A stretch of 35,050 bases of DNA from Gp6-AA45 sp035652075. GTDB taxonomy: Bacteria; Acidobacteriota; Vicinamibacteria; Vicinamibacterales; CAVVIG01. The first letter of the stretch is position 1. Each line of letters starts with the position of its first letter. The stretch lies in the NCBI GenBank assembly GCA_035652075.1, contig DASREL010000093.1:1-35050 (forward strand), written 5' to 3'. Positions 15,146 through 22,810 of this stretch are shown piece after piece. The notes beneath the pieces were generated by a model that worked only from the letters and a program-made list of their open reading frames with translations, did no database searches and was not told where the DNA came from. A program made the position numbers and the translations under genes.

Positions 15146-15189
15146 ACTATAGCCAACGGAATAGACGAGGTAAGGTCCCTGATCAGGGA
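15146..15189 (-). promoter_or_regulatory. Promoter with perfect 14-bp palindromic operator
   Basis: On the minus strand a -10-like TATAGT (15151-15146) is preceded by the perfect palindrome TCCCTGATCAGGGA (15176-15189). With a start point about 7 nt past the -10, the palindrome centre falls near -43, the usual position for LuxR-family activators that overlap the -35. The -35 itself is poor (TTACCT), as expected for an activated promoter. A second inverted repeat, CTGAC/GTCAG, lies in the leader. The -10 and operator roles are inferred. Confidence 0.5.
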
Positions 15190-15193
15190 GGGG

Positions 15194-15970
15194 TCAGCTC
15201 TGACGGCCCAACCAGAGCGCCGTCAGGCCCGTGCGTCCGCTGACGCCGAACTTCCGAACGATGTCCTTGACGTAGGTATGGACGGTGGACGCGGACACGC
15301 CGAGGTCCGCCGCAATCACTTTCTCGGAGCGATCGGTGAGCAACAGAGCGAGCACCTTCCGCTCCATCGGCGAGAGCGGCGTTTTTGCGACGAGCAATCC
15401 GTGCGCGAGGAGCGTCTGCCTGTGGAACCAAGTCAGTCCGCGCAGCGCGGCGTACGCCACATCGCGCTGCGCTTCGGTGAACGGATCGTTCTCTCGCATG
15501 CGCAGGAAGCCGTAGTAGGCCTCCGCCACCGGGCTGACCGGGGCGACGACGACGAGCGAGTCGTGGACGTTTCGCGCGACATAGCCCTTGTAGGTGTCGC
15601 TCGTGAAAAACTCGGGTGACACCAGGTCGCACATCCGCTTCGACCGAAATGTGCCGGCAAGCCGTCCGTGCGCGACGACAAGTTCGTCGACTTGCCCGCG
15701 CGTCACTTCCTTGATTCGCCGCTGCGTGAATTTCTCGTCGGTGAGGAGCGGCTTGAGATAGCGGATCGTGCGCGGCCGCCAGCCAGAAAGCGGATCGCGT
15801 TCGTCGTCGGTCAAGCGAACGGCGCCGAGCCAGTACGCGTTCTGCGCGTCGACCATATCGGCGACCGCGGAGAGGAGGTGCGAGATCGCCGCGTCGTTGT
15901 CCGACGCCTCGAAGCCCGCCAATTCGTCCCAGAGCGTGTGAATTCGCTCTAAGCTATGGTCCACTGCCAT
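15194..15970 (-). CDS. LuxR-type transcriptional regulator
   Basis: A 258-residue protein starting at an ATG at 15970 that abuts the start codon of the divergent hydrolase; a GTG at 15964 is the alternative. Residues 1-185 form a GAF/PAS-like sensing domain by composition (HLLSAVADMVDAQNAYWLGA; SLVVVAPVSPVAEAYYGFLRM), ligand unknown. Residues about 195-258 are a GerE-type helix-turn-helix (LSPMERKVLALLL, EKVIAADLGVSASTVHTYVKDIVRKFGVSGRTGL). No receiver domain is present, so it is not a response regulator. It lies directly upstream of the FG-GAP/HYR gene on the same strand, with the palindrome between them. Confidence 0.85.
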   Translation of the reverse strand: MAVDHSLERIHTLWDELAGFEASDNDAAISHLLSAVADMVDAQNAYWLGAVRLTDDERDPLSGWRPRTIRYLKPLLTDEKFTQRRIKEVTRGQVDELVVAHGRLAGTFRSKRMCDLVSPEFFTSDTYKGYVARNVHDSLVVVAPVSPVAEAYYGFLRMRENDPFTEAQRDVAYAALRGLTWFHRQTLLAHGLLVAKTPLSPMERKVLALLLTDRSEKVIAADLGVSASTVHTYVKDIVRKFGVSGRTGLTALWLGRQS

Positions 15971-16870
15971 ATGCGCAATCTGATCATTGTCGCTCTCGCG
16001 CTCATCGCCGTTCAACAGCCTCGTGATCCGCTCGTGCGCGAAGGCGCGACGACGAAGATTGGCCCGCACGTCTACATCATTCCGGACGATGACGTTCCGC
16101 TTGTACCGAATGTCGGCATCATCGTCGGCGATCGTGCGACGCTCGTGATCGACACGGGCCTCGGACCGAAAAACGGCGAGACGATCGCCCGGGAAGCCGC
16201 GAAACTGAGCAAGAACAGCGAGCTGTATCTCGCGGTGACGCACGTGCATCCGGAACATGACCTTGGCGCGCAAGCGTTTCCGGCGACAACAAAAATGATC
16301 CGATCGCGTGGCCAGGACGCCGACATCGCCGAGTTCGGGCTGCAGCTCGCGAACACGTTCGCCAGCCAGTCGCCAGTGCGGGCGCAGTTGTTGAAAGACG
16401 CGACGTATCGAAAGACTGACATCTCCTTCGATCAGCGGCACGAGCTCGACTTGGGTGGCGTTCGCGTGCGGATGGAAACGGTCGGACCGACGCACACGCG
16501 CGGCGACACGGTGTTCTTCGTCGACGGCGACAACGTGTTATTCGCCGGCGACGTGGTGATGTCGGCGTTTCCGGCACTTGCGAGTCCGTACTCGAGCGTC
16601 CGCGCGTGGTTGACGGCGCTCGACCGCCTGGACGCGATGAAACCGCGAATCATCGTCCCGAGTCATGGCCGTCTCGTCGATGCGAGCGGCATCGCGCGGT
16701 ATCGCGAGTACTTCCGCGCGGTGCAGACGCGCGTCGCCGACCTGAAGCGACAAGGGAAGTCGGTCGACGAGGCGAGTCAACTCGTGCAGACCGAACTGCA
16801 GTCGAAGTATCCGGACATGGCGCAACCGGCGCGCATCAGCGGCGCCGCGAAGGCCGCGTACGCGGAGTAG
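15971..16870 (+). CDS. Exported MBL-fold metallohydrolase
   Basis: A 299-residue protein. I place the start at the ATG at 15971, giving a short hydrophobic signal (NLIIVALALIAVQQ); an ATG at 15956 is also in frame. The zinc motif reads THVHPEHD (His91, His93, His96), with Glu where the canonical HxHxDH has Asp. Further ligands appear as GPTHTRGD, FAGDVVM and PSHG. The family covers beta-lactamase-like, glyoxalase II-like and quinoprotein-associated hydrolases. Presumably periplasmic. It is followed after 6 nt by the yaeQ-like gene, so the two may be co-transcribed. Confidence 0.8.
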   Translation: MRNLIIVALALIAVQQPRDPLVREGATTKIGPHVYIIPDDDVPLVPNVGIIVGDRATLVIDTGLGPKNGETIAREAAKLSKNSELYLAVTHVHPEHDLGAQAFPATTKMIRSRGQDADIAEFGLQLANTFASQSPVRAQLLKDATYRKTDISFDQRHELDLGGVRVRMETVGPTHTRGDTVFFVDGDNVLFAGDVVMSAFPALASPYSSVRAWLTALDRLDAMKPRIIVPSHGRLVDASGIARYREYFRAVQTRVADLKRQGKSVDEASQLVQTELQSKYPDMAQPARISGAAKAAYAE

Positions 16871-16876
16871 CGCCGC

Positions 16877-17419
16877 ATGGCGCTGTCGGCGACCGTCTAC
16901 AACTTCGATATCGAACTGGCCGACACCGACCGCGGCGTCTACGAGTCGATCGCGCTGCGCGTCGCGCAGCATCCGTCCGAGTCCAACGAGTTCCTGATCG
17001 CGCGCACGCTCGCGTACCTGCTGGAGTTCGCCGAAGGGATCGCGTTTTCTCGCGGCGTGTCCGATGTCGACGAGCCGGCGATCGTCATTCGCGATCTCAC
17101 GGGGACGCTGACCACCTGGATCGACATCGGCACCCCGGACGCGGCGCGGCTGCACAAGGCATCGAAAGCGGCGAATCGCGTCGTCGTTTACACGCACAAG
17201 GATCCGCGGCAGTTGATCGAGCGGCTGGCCGGCGAACGGATTCATCGAGCGGACGCGCTGGAGCTGTACGCGATCGATCGGCCGCTCGTCAGCGCGCTCG
17301 TGGATCGGCTGCAGCGCCGGATGTCGTTCAGCGTGTCGATCAGCGACCGCGAGGTGTATGTTTCGGTGGGCGACGAAAATCTGAGCGGCGCGGTGGTTCG
17401 CCTGCATCGCGACGCCTGA
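16877..17419 (+). CDS. yaeQ: YaeQ family protein
   Basis: A 180-residue protein that matches YaeQ along its length: MALSATVYNFDIELADTDRG, LRVAQHPSESNEFLIARTLAYLLEFAEGI, FSRGVSDVDEPAI, WIDIGTPDAARLHKA and a closing VSISDREVYVSVGDENL. The fold is a PD-(D/E)XK nuclease-like one, but the molecular function is not established. Cytoplasmic. The last 80 nt overlap the 3' end of the DEAD-box helicase gene on the other strand. Confidence 0.9.
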   Translation: MALSATVYNFDIELADTDRGVYESIALRVAQHPSESNEFLIARTLAYLLEFAEGIAFSRGVSDVDEPAIVIRDLTGTLTTWIDIGTPDAARLHKASKAANRVVVYTHKDPRQLIERLAGERIHRADALELYAIDRPLVSALVDRLQRRMSFSVSISDREVYVSVGDENLSGAVVRLHRDA

Positions 17420-19085
17420 CCGGCTCTTCCGATCGCTCCCGCCGTACCTTCGGTTTGTGCCCCTTGATCGTCGTCGCGCGCAGCGCGTCGATGATCGTGT
17501 CGGCAAGCTCCTCCGGCACTTCGACCAGGGCAAAACGATCGTTGATGTCGATGGCGCCGATGTCGCGCGACGTCACGCCCGCTTCGCCGGTGATCGCGCC
17601 GACGAGATCGCCGGGCCCGACGCCACCCTCGCGCCCCACGCCGACGAAGATCCGCGTCGTCGGCCCGGACCGCTCGCGCGGGCCAGGCCGGTCGCGAGAG
17701 CCAGCGCGCTCGCGCGGGCCTCGCGCCGGCGGCTTGTCGCGCATCTTCGGCGTCGTCACGATTTCGGCCGTGTCTGACGCCGACTCAGAGGCCTGATGCG
17801 CGATCTTGACGGCCGCCGCCGCGATGTCGGCGATGTCGAACGTCTGCGCAAGCGTTTCGACGACGACGCGCACATCGTCGAAGTCACGAGCGAGCAGGCG
17901 CTCGTTGAGCGCGGCCCGTGTCAGCTCGAGCCGTCGCGCGCGCATGTCGGCGACGGTCGGCAGCGTCGCCACGTCGATCTTTTGTTTGGTGAATGACTCG
18001 ATGTTGCGGAGCAGCCGTTGTTCGCGGGGTTCGGCAAGCGTGATCGCGACGCCGGATCGACCGATGCGTCCCGTGCGACCGATCCGATGGACGTACATCT
18101 CGGGCGACGCCGGGACGTCGTAGTTGAAGACGTGCGTCAGATGCTCGACGTCCAGGCCGCGGGCGGCCACATCGGTAGCGACGACGAGATCCACGGCGCC
18201 GGACCGCAGCGCGTTCATCACGCGATCGCGTTGTCGCTGGACGATCCCCCCATGCAGCGCCTCGGCGCGGTAGCCGTGCGAGTTCAGCGTCTCGGTGACC
18301 TGTTCGACCTCGAGCCGCGTCCGGCAGAACACAATCGCCGACGTCGGATCCTCGACTTCGAGCAGCCGCGCGAGCGCCGCCGCTTTCTGCGCGCGCGAGA
18401 CGGTGTACATCTGCTGCCGCACACGCGGCATTTTTCCTGCGGCGACCTTTTCGTGGGCGATCGTCACGCGCGCAGGAGTCTTCAGGTGGCGCGCGGCAAT
18501 CGACGCGATGCGCGCCGGCATCGTCGCCGAGAACAGCGCCGTCTGGCGCGACGCGGGCGTCGCCTGCAGGATCGTTTCGAGATCGTCGGCGAACCCCATG
18601 TCCAGCATCTCGTCCGCTTCGTCGAGCACGACGATGCGCAGCGCGTCGAGCGCGATCGTCTTGCGGCGTACGTGATCGAGCACGCGGCCCGGCGTGGCGA
18701 CGACGATGTGGGCGCCACGTTGGAGCGCGCGGATCTGTTGCTCCATCGACGACCCGCCGTAGATCGGGACGACCGCGAGACCGGTGCCTTTGGCGTACTT
18801 GTGAAACGCTTCGGCGACCTGCATCGCCAGCTCGCGTGTGGGAACGAGAATCAGCGCGCGCGTGGCGCGGCCGCCGCCGGTGTCGCGGCCGAGCCGCTGC
18901 AGCGTCGGCAGTGCGAACGCGGCCGTCTTGCCGGTACCCGTGGCCGCCTGGGCGAGCAGGTCGCGTCCCTGGATGAGCAGCGGGATCGCCTCGCGCTGCA
19001 CTGGCGTCGGTTCTTCGTATCCGAGGGCGGTGAGCGCCCCGACCAATGTGTCGGCGAGGCCGAGCGAATCGAATCCGGTTTTCAC
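17340..19085 (-). CDS. deaD: DEAD-box RNA helicase with DbpA-type RNA-binding domain (CsdA/DeaD-like)
   Basis: A 581-residue helicase. The GTG at 19085 is preferred because it overlaps the upstream TGA (GTGA) and gives the standard N-terminus FDSLGLADTLVGALTALGYEEPTPVQREAIP, which contains the Q motif. ATGTGKT (Walker A), PTRELA, TPGR, DEAD, SAT, ATDVAARGLDV and HRIGRTGR are all present. Residues about 485-555 (TRIFVGVGREGGVGPGDLVG ... ALVEVPEELADTIIDAL) are the DbpA/CsdA RNA-recognition fold, followed by an Arg-rich tail. The role is RNA unwinding in ribosome assembly or cold adaptation. The tail overlaps yaeQ by 80 nt on the opposite strand. Confidence 0.93.
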   Translation of the reverse strand: MKTGFDSLGLADTLVGALTALGYEEPTPVQREAIPLLIQGRDLLAQAATGTGKTAAFALPTLQRLGRDTGGGRATRALILVPTRELAMQVAEAFHKYAKGTGLAVVPIYGGSSMEQQIRALQRGAHIVVATPGRVLDHVRRKTIALDALRIVVLDEADEMLDMGFADDLETILQATPASRQTALFSATMPARIASIAARHLKTPARVTIAHEKVAAGKMPRVRQQMYTVSRAQKAAALARLLEVEDPTSAIVFCRTRLEVEQVTETLNSHGYRAEALHGGIVQRQRDRVMNALRSGAVDLVVATDVAARGLDVEHLTHVFNYDVPASPEMYVHRIGRTGRIGRSGVAITLAEPREQRLLRNIESFTKQKIDVATLPTVADMRARRLELTRAALNERLLARDFDDVRVVVETLAQTFDIADIAAAAVKIAHQASESASDTAEIVTTPKMRDKPPARGPRERAGSRDRPGPRERSGPTTRIFVGVGREGGVGPGDLVGAITGEAGVTSRDIGAIDINDRFALVEVPEELADTIIDALRATTIKGHKPKVRRERSEEPVRRRDAGEPPRRSDFRRPPKHTPRGR

Positions 19086-19510
19086 TTTGTTTTTTCGTCC
19101 TGCAAGTCGTACGCCTCGCGGAGCCAATCGGTGACGGGGGCCTCCACCTCGTCACGATGCGTGATTTTGAGGATGTGCGCAACCTTATTGCGCGACTTAC
19201 GTTCGGCGCGACGGACCTGTTTCGCTCTGACCGTCCGGTTCAGGAAGATGCACAGTTCGAGCGAATGCCGTTTCGGCCGGACGAAGCAGTAGCACGACTT
19301 CCGCGAGAACATGATCGCCGTGCCTGACGCGTAGATCCGCTGGTCGCCAAACTCTGCGGCTGTTTCGCGAATGCGTTCCCACGCCTCGCGGAGATCGTCC
19401 GACAAATCCTCCGTCAGCGCCGCCTCCGTCGTCGTCCAGCAGTCGTGCTCGTGCCCGGCCTCGACCCATTGGTGGCAGTGGTAGCACTCGCCGGTCTTCT
19501 TCCAAATCAT
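19082..19510 (-). CDS. DUF5655-like protein with N-terminal Zn-knuckle
   Basis: A 142-residue protein starting at an ATG at 19510 (a longer frame exists, but the added residues are low-quality sequence). The N-terminus has CYHCHQWVEAGHEHDC, a Cys/His arrangement that could hold a zinc ion. The remainder (AWERIRETAAEFGDQRIYAS, SCYCFVRPKRHSLELCIFLN) resembles the DUF5655 domain, a small domain of unknown function found in bacterial proteins. Its TGA overlaps the helicase GTG, so the two are translationally coupled. Confidence 0.7.
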   Translation of the reverse strand: MIWKKTGECYHCHQWVEAGHEHDCWTTTEAALTEDLSDDLREAWERIRETAAEFGDQRIYASGTAIMFSRKSCYCFVRPKRHSLELCIFLNRTVRAKQVRRAERKSRNKVAHILKITHRDEVEAPVTDWLREAYDLQDEKTK

Positions 19511-19576
19511 GAGGCTGTACCTCGACGGCGCCCTGGCCCTCGCGTTGCCATCGGAGCAATGCGGGGGCAATAAGCG

Positions 19577-20707
19577 ATGCGAAAAGCGCTGATTTTAGCG
19601 GCGTTTCTGACTGCGTGCGTGGCGCCACGCGCGGCCGCGCAGGAAAAATTGTGCGATGCGTCGGTAGAGAATTGCCGGATTCCTCTCATCTCGTTAATCA
19701 AGAACGAGCGCGTCGGCATCGACGTCGGCGTCTGGTTCTTCAAAGACACGCGAATCGTCGACGAGCTCATCACAGCGTGGCAGCGCGGCGTGCCAGTGCG
19801 GATGCTGATGGATCCGCGGGCGAACCTCACGTATCCCGCCAATGTGCCGCTGCTGGAGAAGCTCAAGGAAGCGGGGATTCCGATGCGGAAGCGCACGGCG
19901 GGCGACATCCTCCATTGGAAGCTGATGATCTTCGCCGGGCAGGGCGAGGTCGAGTGGTCCGGCGCGAACTTCAGCCCGATGGCGTTCATGGCCGGCGAAC
20001 CGTACATCGACTACGAAGACGAGGTGATCTACTTCTCCCACGATCTGGTGACGTCGTTCATGACGGTGTTCGACAACATCTGGACGAACACGAAGGAGTA
20101 CGCCACCTACGCGAACATCAGCGGTCCGTTGCGACGTGAATATCCGACGTACGACGTGGATCCGCGGTTGTGTTTTCCGCCGGCGCAGAGTTACGCCGAC
20201 CGGTTGATCCCGCTGATCGACAAAGAGCCGGCGGGCGGGTGGATCGACGTGCAGATGTACCGCGTCAACTACGCGAAGGAGGTCGATGCGCTGATTCGCG
20301 CCGCCGCACGCGGCGTCCGCGAGCGGCTGTACTTCGATCCCACGGAGTACGCGAACCCGCTTCGGCCGGGAAACAAGAAGCAGGTCGATCGTCTGGTGGC
20401 TGCCGCGGCGCGCTATCCCGGCACGATCGAGATTCGGATGCGCGCTCACAAAGGGCTGAACCATCAGAAGACCGTCTGGCTGCACGCCCAGCGGATTGTG
20501 ATATTCGGCACGTCGAACTGGTCGTCGGCGTCGGATGACAACCAGCTCGAGGCCAACATCTTCGCCGACGATGATTTCCTGTTCGACGAGCTCCAGCAGA
20601 TCTTCGAGCGGAAGTGGACGAACGGCTCACCGCACCATGCGATCGAAACCAAGCCGTTCAAGACGCCGGTGCTGCCGCCGCCGAGCCCGCCGCCGCCGAT
20701 GCGGTAG
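19577..20707 (+). CDS. Exported phospholipase D-like protein
   Basis: A 376-residue protein with a signal peptide; LTAC at residues 11-14 could be a lipobox, otherwise cleavage after RAAAQ. It has two PLD-superfamily catalytic repeats: HWKLMIF (His113, Lys115) followed by WSGANFSP, and HQKTVWLH (His296, Lys298) followed by FGTSNWSS. Both His-Lys pairs and the downstream Asn are intact, so an active phosphodiesterase is expected. Substrate may be phospholipid or nucleic acid outside the cytoplasm. A Pro-rich tail ends the protein. GGGGG stands 8 nt before the ATG. Its TAG abuts the stop codon of the convergent DGPF gene. Confidence 0.85.
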   Translation: MRKALILAAFLTACVAPRAAAQEKLCDASVENCRIPLISLIKNERVGIDVGVWFFKDTRIVDELITAWQRGVPVRMLMDPRANLTYPANVPLLEKLKEAGIPMRKRTAGDILHWKLMIFAGQGEVEWSGANFSPMAFMAGEPYIDYEDEVIYFSHDLVTSFMTVFDNIWTNTKEYATYANISGPLRREYPTYDVDPRLCFPPAQSYADRLIPLIDKEPAGGWIDVQMYRVNYAKEVDALIRAAARGVRERLYFDPTEYANPLRPGNKKQVDRLVAAAARYPGTIEIRMRAHKGLNHQKTVWLHAQRIVIFGTSNWSSASDDNQLEANIFADDDFLFDELQQIFERKWTNGSPHHAIETKPFKTPVLPPPSPPPPMR

Positions 20708-21040
20708 CTACGCGTCGAGCTCGCGGATCGGACGGACTTCGACGCTGCCTTCGCGTGCTGGCGGAATCTTCGCGGCGATCTGAATGGCGTCGTTCAGATC
20801 GCGCGCGTCGATCAGATAGAAGCCGGCAAGATGCTCCTTCGTTTCGGCGAACGGACCATCGGTGACCGACACCTTGCCATGTCGCACGCGCACCGTCGTC
20901 GCCGTGTCGACCGGCTGCAGCGCTTCGGCGGCGACAAGCACGCCACGCTCGCGCATTCCGTTGCCGCACGCTTTGCACTCGGTGTCGGGTACGACGCGGA
21001 GCTTGTCGGGTTCCATGTAGACCAGGCACAGATACTTCAT
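20708..21040 (-). CDS. YCII-related DGPF-domain protein, ECF partner
   Basis: A 110-residue protein. MKYLCLVYMEP, SVTDGPFAETKEHLAGFYLIDARDLNDAI and VEVRPIREL are the standard features of YCII-like DGPF proteins, which are linked genetically to ECF42-type sigma factors. The Cys pair CKAC near residue 22 is less usual. The ATG overlaps the sigma-factor stop (ATGA), so both are made from one message. The gene here is downstream of the sigma gene. Its biochemical role is unknown; family members are not clearly enzymes. Confidence 0.88.
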   Translation of the reverse strand: MKYLCLVYMEPDKLRVVPDTECKACGNGMRERGVLVAAEALQPVDTATTVRVRHGKVSVTDGPFAETKEHLAGFYLIDARDLNDAIQIAAKIPPAREGSVEVRPIRELDA

Positions 21041-22215
21041 AGGTCTCCCATCCGTTTTTCAAAGAATCGCCGCTCCGGGTCGAGCCTGGCGAGCTTCAGC
21101 GCACGCTCGTAGGCCGCACGCGCGTCGTCGCGCCGACCGAGGCGGCGTAAGAAATCGGCACGCGCCGCGTGGGCGAGACGATAGTCGAGAAGCTCGCCGC
21201 GGCTGAGAATGGCGTCGACGATCGCCAGGCCTGCCTCGGGACCATCACGCATGGCGACCGCAACGGCACGATTGAGCTCGATCACCGGGGACGGATCGAG
21301 TCGCAGTAGCACGTCATACAACGCGACGATCTCGGTCCAGTCGGTCGCGGCCGCGGTCGCCGCGTCGGCGTGCAGGGCGGATATCGCCGCCTGGATCGCA
21401 TACGGCCCGCCGCGACCTGACGCGAGCGCCCGCTCGACGAGCGCCGTACCCTCTGCGATCAGCTCCCGATTCCAACGCGATCGATCCTGCTCGTCTAGCA
21501 GAATGACGTCCCCGGAGTCGGACGTTCGCGCCGCGCGCCGTGACTCGTGCAGCAGCATCAGCGCCAGCAATCCCATCGCTTCGGGCTCGGGCAACAAGTT
21601 CACGAGCAAGCGTCCGAGCCGAATCGCCTCGGACGACAAATCGTGTCGCGTCAGCGACGGTCCAGACGAGGCCGCGTAGCCCTCGTTGAACACGAGGTAG
21701 ATCACGCGCAGCACCGGGTCGAGCCGCTCCGGTAACTCCGCCGCCGTCGGCACCTGATACGGAATCTTCGCGTCGCGGATCTTGTTCTTCGCTCTCACAA
21801 TCCGCTGCGCGAGCGTCGGCGCCGGCGTCAAAAACGCGCGCGCGATTTCTTCCGTCGTCAACCCGCAGACCTCGCGCAGCGTCAGCGCGACCTGGGCGTC
21901 CGGCGCCAGCGCCGGGTGGCAGCAGGTGAAGATCAGCCGCAGTTGATCGTCTTCGACGCTTTCTTCGTCGGCCCAGGCCACCGGATCGACCGTTTGCGTA
22001 TCCGCTGCCTCGCCCACATCGTCGAGCGCGTCGAACCGCGCCATGCGGCGTTTGTGGTCGATCGCCTTGAAGCGGCCGGCCGACACGAGCCACGACCGCG
22101 GATTCGCGGGCACGCCGTCGCGCGGCCACTGTTCCAGCGCGGCGCGAAAGGCGTCGTGCAGCGCTTCTTCGGCCGAGTCGAAATCGCCGAGCAGCCGAAT
22201 CAGCGTCGCGAGCAC
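21037..22215 (-). CDS. ECF sigma factor with C-terminal TPR-like extension (ECF42-like)
   Basis: A 392-residue protein as started at the GTG at 22215. Sigma region 2 is seen in FDSAEEALHDAFRAALEQWP and SWLVSAGRFKAIDHKRR; region 4 in LIFTCCHPALAPDAQVALTLREVCGLTTEEIARAFLTP. From about residue 190 a long helical extension ends in TPR-like repeats (FLRRLGRRDDARAAYERALKLA), as in ECF42 (SigJ/YlaC-like) factors paired with DGPF proteins. Homology appears to continue upstream of the GTG (SDTINQIYETESRRV), yet an in-frame TAA lies at 22284-22282 and no ATG, GTG or TTG occurs between, so the true start may be a rare codon such as ATT at 22272. Confidence 0.85.
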   Translation of the reverse strand: MLATLIRLLGDFDSAEEALHDAFRAALEQWPRDGVPANPRSWLVSAGRFKAIDHKRRMARFDALDDVGEAADTQTVDPVAWADEESVEDDQLRLIFTCCHPALAPDAQVALTLREVCGLTTEEIARAFLTPAPTLAQRIVRAKNKIRDAKIPYQVPTAAELPERLDPVLRVIYLVFNEGYAASSGPSLTRHDLSSEAIRLGRLLVNLLPEPEAMGLLALMLLHESRRAARTSDSGDVILLDEQDRSRWNRELIAEGTALVERALASGRGGPYAIQAAISALHADAATAAATDWTEIVALYDVLLRLDPSPVIELNRAVAVAMRDGPEAGLAIVDAILSRGELLDYRLAHAARADFLRRLGRRDDARAAYERALKLARLDPERRFFEKRMGDL

Positions 22216-22281
22216 ACGCCGCGACTCGGTTTCGTAGATCTGGTTAATCGTGTCGCTGATGGTTGGTCGAATAAGGAAATG

Positions 22282-22810
22282 TTAGATCGACACGGTCGGC
22301 GACGACCCGGTCCAGGTGACGTCAGCCGTTGGCCCGTAAATCGACGGCACGGGCCGGTCGAGCAGACGAAGGTACACCGTGAGCTGTGTGCGATGGTGTG
22401 CACTGTGGAGGACACGCCGCCAGACAATCCACACGCGTGGCCGCTGCACATCGAAGAACGGGACGATTTCGTCCCACCAGGCGCTCGACGCACTCGCGAA
22501 CAACGGCAGGCGCGCTTGCGCGCGATTCGAAGAGCTGCGCCACCGCTGCATCGACGGTCATCGGGCTTGGGACGACGGCCGCCGCTGCTGGTTCGGGCAG
22601 ACCGAGAAAGTCGCCGAAGAAGCGCCGCGCCGACAAGAGCTCGTGCTTGAACACCTCGCCAACCGTCATCGACTTTGCGTGCGGCCGATAGCCGAGCACG
22701 CCGTCATCGAACGACCGCCACACTGATCCCAGCTTGTTAATTTCGCTCGCATAGGTGTCGACGATGTGTTGACGCGACGGGTCGTCAGCGCGCGGAATGG
22801 CGGTGAGCAT
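22282..22810 (-). pseudogene. DinB-family protein, frameshifted
   Basis: The first frame from the ATG at 22810 gives MLTAIPRADDPSRQHIV, SFDDGVLGYRPHAKSMTVGE and MTVDAAVAQLFESR, a good DinB-like N-terminal half. The expected second half, WWDEIVPFFDVQRPRVWIVW, RVLHSAHHRTQLTVYLRLL and PVPSIYGPTADVTW, is in another frame. The shift falls near 22520-22535 in a GCGC-rich run. DinB-superfamily proteins are metal-binding four-helix bundles, often thiol transferases; the final HxxxH site (HSAHH) lies in the shifted part. Either a decayed gene or a sequencing error. The start overlaps the NrfD-like gene's 3' end by 26 nt. Confidence 0.75.

Noticed and set aside
15971..16495. Longer LuxR gene starting near 16495
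   Set aside because: The extension is antisense to the MBL hydrolase zinc motif region and lacks domain character.
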